From the NCBI RefSeq assembly GCF_003029735.1, contig NZ_KZ686269.1, positions 1,240,001 to 1,304,000 on the forward strand: DNA of 64,000 nt, in the 5' to 3' direction. Below, one piece after another: positions 27,092-35,213 of the stretch. Position 1 is the stretch's first letter. Each line of letters begins with the position of its first letter. The DNA is from Pedobacter yulinensis. GTDB taxonomy: Bacteria > Bacteroidota > Bacteroidia > Sphingobacteriales > Sphingobacteriaceae. The notes beneath the pieces are model-generated. The model searched no databases. It saw nothing but the letters and a program-made list of their open reading frames with translations, and was not told the origin of the DNA. Made by a program: the position numbers and the translations under genes.

Positions 27092-28300
27092 ATGGCAAAC
27101 GTTCAGTTCGGAACTTACAGTCCTACAGAGGACCCCAAAGACTCAACACGATATGTCTACTATACCCGGCGGGGAGAATACCTTGGCGGCACAACGGGCA
27201 GTGCCAAAATTTTTACGACCGACAGGGAGAAATATGAGGCAGCGGCAGCAGCTTCGAAATGGGAAGATATAAACGATGAAACTTTCCTTGTGAAGTACGA
27301 CGAGAAAGCGCTGAGTCATTCTGATTTCCGTTACATATCATACATCGTCCACCACGAATCGGGCGAAACTGACATCCGGGAGTTACGTTGTATCGCCTTT
27401 ACCAGTTACAACCGCTCGGAGACCACAAAAAGAACATGGCGTGCGCTTCTCGCTTCGGGCTATTCTTCGGTACCGAGCAAACAGGAACTGGCAGATGAAA
27501 ACGATGAAAAATCTAAGCTGGCCAGATATGCGGTGCTCGATGTGCTGCATGGCCTGGAAGACCTGACCAACGGGGCTGAATTCTGGGATGGCACGGACTT
27601 CCTGGCCTGGGGAAACTCAGAACAGAATCCTTACAACAAACTGGGGCAGAACAAGTTCGACGAGTATAAATTTATCGAGATTCCAAAAGCGATTTATGAT
27701 GATTTCCTGGCCGCCCAGGGTGTGACCTCAACAACTTATGGGGATTCAGGAAATCATAACACCCAAAACGATCCCGGAACACACGAACACGTTACGGTAA
27801 AAGACCGCCGCGGGCGCGAGAAAGCGAAAATCCGTTACCAGATTCCCGCTGCTGACTTCGAGGACCAGCAATACTGGACCAGCGGCAGCTTTTATTATGA
27901 AACGGGCGTGCGAACGCCCAACGGCATCTCGGCTACGATCACTGCCGGTAAAAGTATTTTCTGGAAGATCACCCCCACCCGGCTTACGTCTGCAACCCCG
28001 CAACAGGGCGGTCAGCCGCAGCCGGGGCAACCGCAGCCTGCCCAGCAGCCCGGCCAACCACAGCAACCGGGGCAACAACGGCCCGGACAACCACAACAGC
28101 CCGGACAACAACGGCCTGGGCAACCGCAGCATCCCGGGCAACAACGGCCCGGCCAACCACAACAGCCTGGACAACAACGACCAGGGCAACCGCAGCAGCC
28201 GGGGCAAAGACCGGGGCCACCGCAGCCGGGACAACCGCAAGGGCCCGGGCAGGGCCAGGAACCCGGCAGACCACAACCGCCACCCAGACGAGCTCCATAA
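27092..28300 (+). CDS. Candidate T6SS effector: SleB-like cell-wall hydrolase domain with Pro/Gln-rich tail
   Basis: A 402-residue protein without signal peptide. Residues about 78-210 resemble SleB/lysozyme-like hydrolases: YISYIVHHESGE with a Glu at position 89 in the catalytic place, a CIAFTSYNRSE helix where SleB-type enzymes have ...A.VILNR, then AVLDVLHGLEDLTNGAEFWDGTDFL. Residues about 308-402 are low-complexity Pro-Gln-Gly with four tandem 11-residue units (PGQQRPGQPQQ type). The gene is wedged between the vgrG group and a lipoprotein-like gene whose start overlaps its stop by 1 bp, the usual effector-protector layout. Peptidoglycan as substrate is inferred. Confidence 0.6.
   Translation: MANVQFGTYSPTEDPKDSTRYVYYTRRGEYLGGTTGSAKIFTTDREKYEAAAAASKWEDINDETFLVKYDEKALSHSDFRYISYIVHHESGETDIRELRCIAFTSYNRSETTKRTWRALLASGYSSVPSKQELADENDEKSKLARYAVLDVLHGLEDLTNGAEFWDGTDFLAWGNSEQNPYNKLGQNKFDEYKFIEIPKAIYDDFLAAQGVTSTTYGDSGNHNTQNDPGTHEHVTVKDRRGREKAKIRYQIPAADFEDQQYWTSGSFYYETGVRTPNGISATITAGKSIFWKITPTRLTSATPQQGGQPQPGQPQPAQQPGQPQQPGQQRPGQPQQPGQQRPGQPQHPGQQRPGQPQQPGQQRPGQPQQPGQRPGPPQPGQPQGPGQGQEPGRPQPPPRRAP
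28067..28198 (+). repeat. Four tandem 33-bp coding repeats
   Basis: Copies at 28067-28099, 28100-28132, 28133-28165 and 28166-28198 each encode an 11-residue PGQQRPGQPQQ-type unit, flanked by decayed copies from about 28013 to 28290. The DNA differs at many third positions, so the repeats are old or maintained at protein level. Confidence 0.9.
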
Positions 28301-29250
28301 TGATGAACCTGTCTTACATACCTATTTTGGTCTTGCTGACGGCATTCTGCCGCAGTGACATACCTGTTGACGGTCCGGGCGGGCCGCACCGGGCCACTTT
28401 GATCAGTAAAGTTACCACCGTGCAGCAGGACGGTGTCAGCACCCGCGACACGAGCCAGTTTATTTACGTGCGCAACCAGCGGGGCGACAGCCTGAATGTT
28501 TACCTCGTGGCAAAAGGCGCTTTATCTGAAGCCACCGGCTACACCCTGCAAACAGGCGGGAATACGGCCGTATTGCGCGCACGGGCGCTTAATACAAACA
28601 GCGAATTGGCAGACAGCTTAACAATGGATTTCAACGACAAGGATTACAGCATCCGGATCAACCGTCGCGACTTGTACCTGCTTTACCCGGAATATTATAA
28701 ACAAGTCAGGCAGCAAATCTATACAGATCAATCCGTAATGGGCGTTTTCGGCCTGCTCGAGGATAATATTGGCGATTATCCGGTCGACCTGGTGCACCCG
28801 CTTCTCCTCACAACACGGGCACGGCTCGATAAGCGCCTGCGAAGCGCCAGCATCGTAACGCCGCGCAGCCAGTCTGACGACATCAAAGACACCTGGAACT
28901 GTGTGTATGACTATGGAAAAGATGGAAAATTATTGTCGGTTAAAGCAGCATCGGGCGATGATGTGCGGTTTCGCAAGCAACTCAGTTATCCTGCCGGCGG
29001 CGCCATCGCGATGAAGGTATACCGGAACATCGAGGACCGGCAGATCACCGAAAGAAAAATGACCCTGCAGCCTGCCAGCGCAGAAAGGGTCAAGTGGCAG
29101 GACCATATTGTAGAGACCGGCAAGAACCGGGAAACGGAGCTCTCGGCAATACTTTATAAAAACCCGGCACAGCCGGTTGCGTCCATGAACCTGGCGCAGG
29201 CAGAACTATTGAAATTAACCGTACGCACCAAGAATGGAAGCAGAGAATAA
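28300..29250 (+). CDS. Exported protein of unknown function, candidate immunity protein
   Basis: A 316-residue protein with an N-terminal hydrophobic segment (NLSYIPILVLLTAFC). The cysteine at 17 sits where a lipoprotein cysteine would be, but the preceding Phe is not a standard lipobox residue, so lipidation is uncertain. The rest is mixed alpha/beta and resembles no family I can name. Its start overlaps the stop of the SleB-like gene by 1 bp (TAATG). Translational coupling plus export is the typical layout of a periplasmic immunity protein against a cell-wall effector; this is inference. Confidence 0.65.
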   Translation: MMNLSYIPILVLLTAFCRSDIPVDGPGGPHRATLISKVTTVQQDGVSTRDTSQFIYVRNQRGDSLNVYLVAKGALSEATGYTLQTGGNTAVLRARALNTNSELADSLTMDFNDKDYSIRINRRDLYLLYPEYYKQVRQQIYTDQSVMGVFGLLEDNIGDYPVDLVHPLLLTTRARLDKRLRSASIVTPRSQSDDIKDTWNCVYDYGKDGKLLSVKAASGDDVRFRKQLSYPAGGAIAMKVYRNIEDRQITERKMTLQPASAERVKWQDHIVETGKNRETELSAILYKNPAQPVASMNLAQAELLKLTVRTKNGSRE

Positions 29251-30181
29251 GCCTGTATTGCTCGATGGCGGCAATGTGCTGAGGCTGAAATGGCCACCAG
29301 GACAGTCGCTGCGTTACGGTGTACGCCTGACCTTCGAAGAGGAAACTGCAACCAATGAAGTGAAATACGAGGTGCAGGTAACCCGGCTTGAACCAGGAGA
29401 AGACCATCTGGCACGTTTCGAAGTGCGACGGATTGGTGAAGTGTTTGTAAATGAAACCTTGCCCGACCTGGTGGCTGATCAGCTGGCTTATGAAGCGGGT
29501 AAAGTTTTTTATCCGCTCACGATCGCCGTTAGCCGCAACGGCGCGTTCGAGGCGGTCTGCAACCACCAGGAGATTGTGTCGCGCTGGCCGGCAATTCGTG
29601 AGCGCATTCAGGAAGCTTACGAAGGCGAACTGACGGGTAGTTACCTGGAACGAATGGAGAAACTTCTGGCCGATCAGGCGAGCGTCCAGACTGCTTTGCT
29701 GCGCAATGATTGGTTCCTGCAAAGCTTCTTCAGTCCGATCTATAAAAAATATGACATGAACAATACGGGGGAACAATTATTTAGCTTTCCGCTGACGCGC
29801 GGTTTTGATGTGCTCGGTTACCAGACCGCTGAGCAGTTGGAAAAGCTGCCCAACAGCTTTGGCGCCATCGAACTCTTGCACGAAGGTCAGCTGCTGGCGC
29901 TCGAACCGGACTTGCTGCATGTGCAGCCTCCTGAAGGCAGCTACCAGGCACGGTATGTACTCCACCCCCGCCACCGCCACATTATTTCGCTGGCGGCAGA
30001 CCACAGTTACCTGCAGGGCAGAATCACCATCGCCAAAGTTCGCATCAACCTGCTTCCGGAGCCGGGCAGTGCCTTTGATGAAGATTTCGGATCAGACCTG
30101 GCGGCAGATTCGACAGGTTCGAACCTGCTGGTAATTGACGGCCCGCGCAGAAAAAGTTTTTGGGAGCGGCTTTTCAACTAA
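29234..30181 (+). CDS. Conserved-looking protein of unknown function in the T6SS effector region
   Basis: A 315-residue, apparently cytoplasmic protein (no signal peptide or membrane segment). The opening VLRLKWPPGQSLRYGVRL and a central ISRNGAF-like segment followed by a long helical stretch (about residues 110-170) suggest a beta-barrel/helix two-part fold. No function is recognised. It overlaps the previous gene by 17 bp and ends 5 bp before the DUF4280 spike gene, so it may be a chaperone or adaptor that loads the PAAR-like tip or the 893-residue protein; this is inference from position only. Confidence 0.65.
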   Translation: MEAENKPVLLDGGNVLRLKWPPGQSLRYGVRLTFEEETATNEVKYEVQVTRLEPGEDHLARFEVRRIGEVFVNETLPDLVADQLAYEAGKVFYPLTIAVSRNGAFEAVCNHQEIVSRWPAIRERIQEAYEGELTGSYLERMEKLLADQASVQTALLRNDWFLQSFFSPIYKKYDMNNTGEQLFSFPLTRGFDVLGYQTAEQLEKLPNSFGAIELLHEGQLLALEPDLLHVQPPEGSYQARYVLHPRHRHIISLAADHSYLQGRITIAKVRINLLPEPGSAFDEDFGSDLAADSTGSNLLVIDGPRRKSFWERLFN

Positions 30182-30186
30182 AAGAC

Positions 30187-30666
30187 ATGGCAGAAAAACA
30201 CATTGTAGTTCAGGGCGCGCAGTGCATGTGCAAGTTCGGCTCGGCGCCAGACAAGTTAAAAGTGCTTACGCACGCAAAGGAATATGCAAATGATCAGGAA
30301 GGCAGCACAAAACCTATTGCCACAACCAAAGATATTGGCGCCACCTTCGAAAAAAACATGTTCGGATCCTGTTCAAAAATGAACAACCGGCCCTGCAATG
30401 CTGTGGTGACCGAATGGTCGGCATATTATGAAGACACAATCTTGTCAAATGGTGGCAAGGTCTTGCTCGAAGACAGCAAGGCAACCTGCCCTGTTGGCGG
30501 CAAAGACTGCATCGAGATTATTCAGCATGGGCAAAAAGCTGAACCCTCTGCACAAAACTTTGCAAATGCAGACAAAAACGTTCAGGCGCAGCTCAACCCG
30601 CTGTCAGAAACAATTGAAGATACGCCCGAATGCTTCGGGGAAACCGAGGTTCAAGTGAAAGCTTAA
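30187..30666 (+). CDS. DUF4280 PAAR-like spike-tip protein
   Basis: A 159-residue protein of the DUF4280 (PAAR-like) family, which caps the VgrG trimer and carries effectors. The opening HIVVQGAQCMCKFG is the family hallmark, followed by Cys-containing segments (GSCSKMNNRPCNAVV, ATCPVGGKDC) that replace the His/Cys metal site of classical PAAR. The start at 30187 is chosen because it begins the conserved block; an in-frame ATG 27 bp earlier lies inside the upstream gene. The gene for the large OmpA-domain protein follows after 3 bp. Confidence 0.85.
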   Translation: MAEKHIVVQGAQCMCKFGSAPDKLKVLTHAKEYANDQEGSTKPIATTKDIGATFEKNMFGSCSKMNNRPCNAVVTEWSAYYEDTILSNGGKVLLEDSKATCPVGGKDCIEIIQHGQKAEPSAQNFANADKNVQAQLNPLSETIEDTPECFGETEVQVKA

Positions 30667-30669
30667 GAT

Positions 30670-33351
30670 ATGGCAAAAGGAATAAAAAAGATTGCGTGGA
30701 CCGGCGAAGGAAAAGTTTACAATGCTGCCAAAGGACCGGTTCCGAACCAGTTGCTGGTTGTTGCGCCCGATCAGTTCGTGTGGTTCAAGATCTCTGAGTG
30801 GCATGAAGGAACCAGTCAGCCGGAAAAGGCAAAAAATGTTAAATGGGCAATATTCAATGGCAAAGGGTATATTGAGCACCAGCGCACCATTCCGGGAACC
30901 TTCAAATACGCTTACAAGGTACCAAGACGCCTTTGCGGTCCTTATACCTGGTATATCGAGGCATCCTGGAGCGGAAATTTCGATGGCAAATCGGGTTTAA
31001 GGTTTCGGGGACATGCCCCGGCGCGACTGGTCGACAGCCGGTGGACCCGCGTAGAAGGCGGACCCGATGTACGCAAAGACTATCATTTCTCATATGGGGA
31101 GCTTCTTTGGCTGCGCCTTTTTACAGAGGGACTGAATGGTTACAAAAATGTCGAAGTACGGGTTTACAGAAGACTGCGTGCTGCCATGGGTCTTTTGCCT
31201 AAAGACGACGAGGTGACCAGGAAAATTTATTATGTCAACGTCATTAATGGCGAGATCAACCTCCGCATTCCGAATACCTATTCCTGGTATCAGTCTATTG
31301 GCGACCCGGCGGCTGTGGAGGAGTTCTACGTCAGGGTGATTCACCCGGCTACCGGGAAGTATATTGAAGACGACAGGGGCGACAGCGCGCACGCCCGGTT
31401 TCTGCGGATTAAAAAGAAGGTCATGTCGCAAGTGGTGGAGCGCCCGCAAAACCGTACGCCGGTAACCATCTATCAGCCCGACAAAAGCGCCGTCAGGTAC
31501 GAGTTGTGCAAGTTCGAACAGATCAAGGTGATCGAAGACGGCAAGCCGATCCTCATCTTTGATAATGGCCGGGGTGCGAAAAAACTACAGCCGCGGCGCG
31601 AGAAGACGCTCGAATCTATCGTTTTTAACTACGACAGCACCGAACTGTCTGCTGCCAGCCTCAAGAAACTCAACAATATACTGCAGTTTCTGCTGGAACA
31701 CCGCCACAGTTCGATCCAGCTGGAGGGGTTTGCCTGCGTGATCGGCAAGCAGAACCACAACAACGTCCTGTCTATGAACCGTGCAAAGACGGTAAAGGAA
31801 TTTTTCATCCGTGGCAAACTCGACCCGGCACGGATCTCGACCATTGGCCGGGGGGAAGCGAACCCCACCGATGATAAAATGGGAAGAGATAATATCAAGT
31901 ACAAAAATGAACTTAGCTATGTCAACAACAGGCGGGTAGACATCAGTTTCGAATACTACGCGCACAATGCAGAAACGATTATCTACCAGACAATCGTTGG
32001 CTCCACACCCAAGACTATTACCGTGCAGCCGGTAAATTTTGATACAAAGGCCTGTTACGAGCGGACCAAACATACCCGGATGCTGACCTTATATAACCTG
32101 AACGAGAAAAAAGCACAGAACGAGGGCAGCATTGGCGTTCCGGCAGTGTCAGGCATCAGCAAGGCAAACCCAATGCCCATACAGTACATTTGGCCGAGCA
32201 ACAAGATCACCGCCAGCGGCATTTACAGTTCTGCCAATGAGTACCTGGTGCATATCCATTCGTGCCGGTACTTTGCAGTCGAAAATAATCCGACTGTCTC
32301 GATCCAGGCCTACCCCGACATTGAATGGACGCTGGAATTCTCGTTCAATTTTACAAATCCTGCGGCCTACACCCATGGCAACTTGCCTGAGTATAGCCGG
32401 AACGACCCTAAACCAGACGCTGTCCAGGATCTTATCCGTGACCGCAGAAAGGCGCAGTCGAAAGCGGTTTCTGCGGGGATGGAATCGAAAAGGGTTAAAA
32501 ACAGCCCCGAGATGATGACAAAATTCGGCCTCAAACTGCAGGCTGAATGGGACGCAAAAGGCTCAAAAGCGGAAGTAGGCGTTGAATTTGCGAAAAAGCT
32601 GAGGCGGGTGCTAAACGTATTTGTCAAGTACAAGGAGATTGCCGACAAGGTCAAAAATTCGGTTGGCGGCGCGGTTAAAAAAAGCCCGCTCAGCCCTCCC
32701 TTTATGTTCGAGGTGCAGGCGCCCTCTCTCAACGCGGCCATCACCTGGAACCTGGCCAAAGGCGAAGGAAAACATGTTGGTAAAATCGCAACGGTCGGAA
32801 AGCTGAATTTCAAGGGTGATCCCCTCATTGGTGCCCAGTTTGTAATCGACCTGCTTGCAGTCGGCAGCAGGCTTCATCCGCTGGTCGCAGCCATGATTAC
32901 CGGTGCAGAACTGGCGCTCAGCGCCCTGCATGGCGGAATCACTTTCGAAGCTAAATTTTACGGCAAACTCGACTTCGACTTCAAAGCACTGGAGATCAAC
33001 AGCCTGACAGGCGTAAAAGCCGGCTCGCTGGACCTGGGCGCACAAATGGGCGTCGAAATTACCCTGCGCATCAGCTTCGAGGTAAAATACAAGTCCTGGT
33101 TTATGGAGGTTGAGGTTCAGCTGCGTGCACAGGGTGCCGCCAAAGCCTACTTCGCCGCCAAAATGACGCTAGACTCTGATGAGAAAGGCGTATTTTACAA
33201 ACCAGAACTCGGTTTCTCAGGCCTCATTTTTACCTTCGAGGCAGAAATTGTGGTGGGCGGGTTTAAGCGCATGCTGAAATTCAGCAATGACAAGGAGCCG
33301 TTTTTGAAAGCCGATGTGCCAAACCTGACGAAACAGTACATTCTGCCATGA
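30670..33351 (+). CDS. 893-residue OmpA-domain protein, candidate large T6SS effector
   Basis: No signal peptide. Residues 1-310 form beta-rich modules of the kind that follow PAAR-like tips in Bacteroidota T6SS loci (WFKISEWHEG, YTWYIEASW). Residues about 314-435 are an OmpA-like peptidoglycan-binding domain (VFNYDSTELSAASLKKLNNIL, then MNRAKTVKEFFI, then VNNRRVDISFEY). Residues 600-893 hold a hydrophobic stretch (about 735-765, IDLLAVGSRLHPLVAAMITG) followed by amphipathic beta segments, which could be a pore-forming or membrane-active domain. It starts 3 bp after the DUF4280 gene and its stop overlaps the next lipoprotein start by 4 bp. The toxin role is inferred from order and the lack of export signal. 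Confidence 0.65.
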   Translation: MAKGIKKIAWTGEGKVYNAAKGPVPNQLLVVAPDQFVWFKISEWHEGTSQPEKAKNVKWAIFNGKGYIEHQRTIPGTFKYAYKVPRRLCGPYTWYIEASWSGNFDGKSGLRFRGHAPARLVDSRWTRVEGGPDVRKDYHFSYGELLWLRLFTEGLNGYKNVEVRVYRRLRAAMGLLPKDDEVTRKIYYVNVINGEINLRIPNTYSWYQSIGDPAAVEEFYVRVIHPATGKYIEDDRGDSAHARFLRIKKKVMSQVVERPQNRTPVTIYQPDKSAVRYELCKFEQIKVIEDGKPILIFDNGRGAKKLQPRREKTLESIVFNYDSTELSAASLKKLNNILQFLLEHRHSSIQLEGFACVIGKQNHNNVLSMNRAKTVKEFFIRGKLDPARISTIGRGEANPTDDKMGRDNIKYKNELSYVNNRRVDISFEYYAHNAETIIYQTIVGSTPKTITVQPVNFDTKACYERTKHTRMLTLYNLNEKKAQNEGSIGVPAVSGISKANPMPIQYIWPSNKITASGIYSSANEYLVHIHSCRYFAVENNPTVSIQAYPDIEWTLEFSFNFTNPAAYTHGNLPEYSRNDPKPDAVQDLIRDRRKAQSKAVSAGMESKRVKNSPEMMTKFGLKLQAEWDAKGSKAEVGVEFAKKLRRVLNVFVKYKEIADKVKNSVGGAVKKSPLSPPFMFEVQAPSLNAAITWNLAKGEGKHVGKIATVGKLNFKGDPLIGAQFVIDLLAVGSRLHPLVAAMITGAELALSALHGGITFEAKFYGKLDFDFKALEINSLTGVKAGSLDLGAQMGVEITLRISFEVKYKSWFMEVEVQLRAQGAAKAYFAAKMTLDSDEKGVFYKPELGFSGLIFTFEAEIVVGGFKRMLKFSNDKEPFLKADVPNLTKQYILP

Positions 33352-34436
33352 GCGGCATAAAGATCGCTGTCCTGATTGCCCTGACTCTGCTAGCCGCAGC
33401 CTGCCGGCAAAGCTCAGCCAGCCCGGAAAACGGGGGCAGCGATCAAACTTTATTTTGGAAACAAGGCGCGCTGTCTGTGCGCAAACTAAATGAAACGATG
33501 GAATACCCGGTAAAAAAAGAGCCCCATATTGCTGAGAAGCGCATTCACAGGATTTATATAGACAACATGGCCTGCCAGTTCGAGGTTTTTGTAGACGATG
33601 TCCTGCTGCTGCGTACCATGGGAGAAATTACCAGGAACGGCGGCGGCATGAATGGGGACCATGACATCAACCAGCTTTTGCTCAGTCCCGGCAAACATGA
33701 GGTCAAAGTCAGGATGTACCCTAAGTTCGGACAACCGGTCTTCGGCGACGAAGGTTACGTTAACCTTAAATTCTCACATTTTACGCGGGAAACCTTCAGA
33801 AAGCCGGTTTACGATCCGGCGATGAACAGCCACAATGGCATCCAGATTAACCAGGCAGATAAGCAATGGATCGAGAAATGGGACCATGAAAACCAGGTGG
33901 GCTATGAAGGCGATTACGTGGCCAAGCAACCAGACCGGTTCAAAGGCCTCCAGGCCTACGAGTGGCGCCGCACCTTCGACGCAGAGCTGCCCTTTGCCCA
34001 TACCGGCTGGCGCGAATCGGTTAACCTGCAAAAGGAGCAGGATGATGAAGACAAAAATATTCGCAGGGAAGTGCTTGAAATATCTCGGGAAATTCATGCC
34101 CACCTCTCCGCACGGGATGCCGCTGCTTACCTTAAGCTGGTCACAGAACGGGAAGAGCTGATTACTCAAACGCTGTTCTACAGGGACAATGAAAAAAAAC
34201 TCCGGGAACAGGAATTTGTGAAGCTGATCCGCGATGAGGCTTACGAACTGCAACCGTTGCTGCCCGAGACCTGTCGCCTGGACTACCAGGGTTATGGCAA
34301 ACTCGTCGCGCTTGTCAACAATACGGACGGAGAAGGCGCGATCCGGTTTAAAAACAGGAATGACCCAAATGACGTTATTTACATGGATTTCCGGTTCCAG
34401 CGTAAGCACAAAGGATCGAAATTATCGGTGATCTGA
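33348..34436 (+). CDS. Lipoprotein, candidate immunity protein for the OmpA-domain protein
   Basis: A 362-residue predicted lipoprotein: hydrophobic signal then the lipobox LAAAC with the lipidated Cys at 19. The mature part has a beta-rich first half (about 60-165) and a charged helical second half with KEQDDEDKN and EREELITQ stretches. No named family recognised. The ATGA overlap with the upstream gene implies coupled synthesis. Location in the periplasm or outer membrane and coupling to a candidate envelope toxin suggest self-protection. Confidence 0.68.
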   Translation: MSGIKIAVLIALTLLAAACRQSSASPENGGSDQTLFWKQGALSVRKLNETMEYPVKKEPHIAEKRIHRIYIDNMACQFEVFVDDVLLLRTMGEITRNGGGMNGDHDINQLLLSPGKHEVKVRMYPKFGQPVFGDEGYVNLKFSHFTRETFRKPVYDPAMNSHNGIQINQADKQWIEKWDHENQVGYEGDYVAKQPDRFKGLQAYEWRRTFDAELPFAHTGWRESVNLQKEQDDEDKNIRREVLEISREIHAHLSARDAAAYLKLVTEREELITQTLFYRDNEKKLREQEFVKLIRDEAYELQPLLPETCRLDYQGYGKLVALVNNTDGEGAIRFKNRNDPNDVIYMDFRFQRKHKGSKLSVI

Positions 34437-34493
34437 AATACCTTTTAACCCAATTAGTTTTCAAATTGAATTTAGAGCATACATCTCACTCCT

Positions 34494-35123
34494 ATGATCA
34501 GCATTAAAAAAATTATCCCGCATAAAACGCTCTTGCTTGCAGGCATTCTTTTGTTTACGCTGGCTTGCCAGGTAAAAAAAAGTGACCTGCTGACGCTCCG
34601 GTTTGACAGCCCGCTCGACGCTTTACCTGGTGTGGATGTTAAGGCAAAACACGTACGCGACCTTGGTTTCGGACTTTTGGGCTACGCGATTGAAAAGCCG
34701 GCTCAATACACGCTTGCAGGCATTGCACTGCCCGCAGGGGGCTCAGAATCAAGCGCTCAGGGCAGTCAGCCTGCGCTGATGGCCTATGCCGGCGGCCAAG
34801 ACCAGGCGGCTTACCTGGGCTTTAAATACATCTCATCAGACAAACAGAAAAGCCAGGAGATCATTACCCAGCTAAAAAAAGCGTATCCACGCTTTCGTGA
34901 ACACGAATCGGGCGGGCCACAGGCTGCTTATTCATGGGACTTGCCGACAGGCGCATGGCTCTTCGTTTTCCCCGGACAGATCTTTGATCCCAACGGCAAG
35001 GCCGACCAGCCCGTTAGTTTTGTGGTCGTGAAAAAGAATACCCGCATGGCGAACCGCAACGACCCGGGCATGAGTACGATCAGGCAATATTTTGAGACGA
35101 AGTTTCCGGAAAAACAGCGCTAG
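34494..35123 (+). CDS. Lipoprotein of unknown function
   Basis: A 209-residue protein with a signal sequence ending in TLAC (lipidated Cys about 25). The mature protein is alpha/beta with no family I recognise; a central GYAIEKPAQYTLAGIAL segment and a WDLPTGAWLFVFPG segment stand out. It is the last gene of the T6SS block, 57 bp after the previous lipoprotein and before a terminator. It could be a second protector or an envelope accessory (TssQ is a lipoprotein in this T6SS subtype, but I see no specific match). Confidence 0.7.
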   Translation: MISIKKIIPHKTLLLAGILLFTLACQVKKSDLLTLRFDSPLDALPGVDVKAKHVRDLGFGLLGYAIEKPAQYTLAGIALPAGGSESSAQGSQPALMAYAGGQDQAAYLGFKYISSDKQKSQEIITQLKKAYPRFREHESGGPQAAYSWDLPTGAWLFVFPGQIFDPNGKADQPVSFVVVKKNTRMANRNDPGMSTIRQYFETKFPEKQR

Positions 35124-35133
35124 GTACGAAAAA

Positions 35134-35172
35134 AAAATAAAGGCCGATACACATCATGTGCATCGGCCTTTT
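35134..35172. terminator. Bidirectional terminator between the T6SS locus and copA
   Basis: A GGCCGAT/ATCGGCC stem (35142-35148 and 35162-35168) with an inner CACA/TGTG stem has an A-run before it and T-run after it, so it can stop both converging transcripts. Confidence 0.85.
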
Positions 35173-35213
35173 ATCTTAAAGCTGCAACCGGGCATAACCC
35201 GGCGACGGGCGGA

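Noticed and set aside
28067-28198. Possible CRISPR array
   Set aside because: The repeats are contiguous, lack spacers and are in frame in a protein gene.
27746-28276. Minus-strand and other-frame ORFs over the Pro/Gln repeats
   Set aside because: They are repetitive by-products of the tandem coding repeat, Leu/Pro- or Cys/Gly-rich with no other support.
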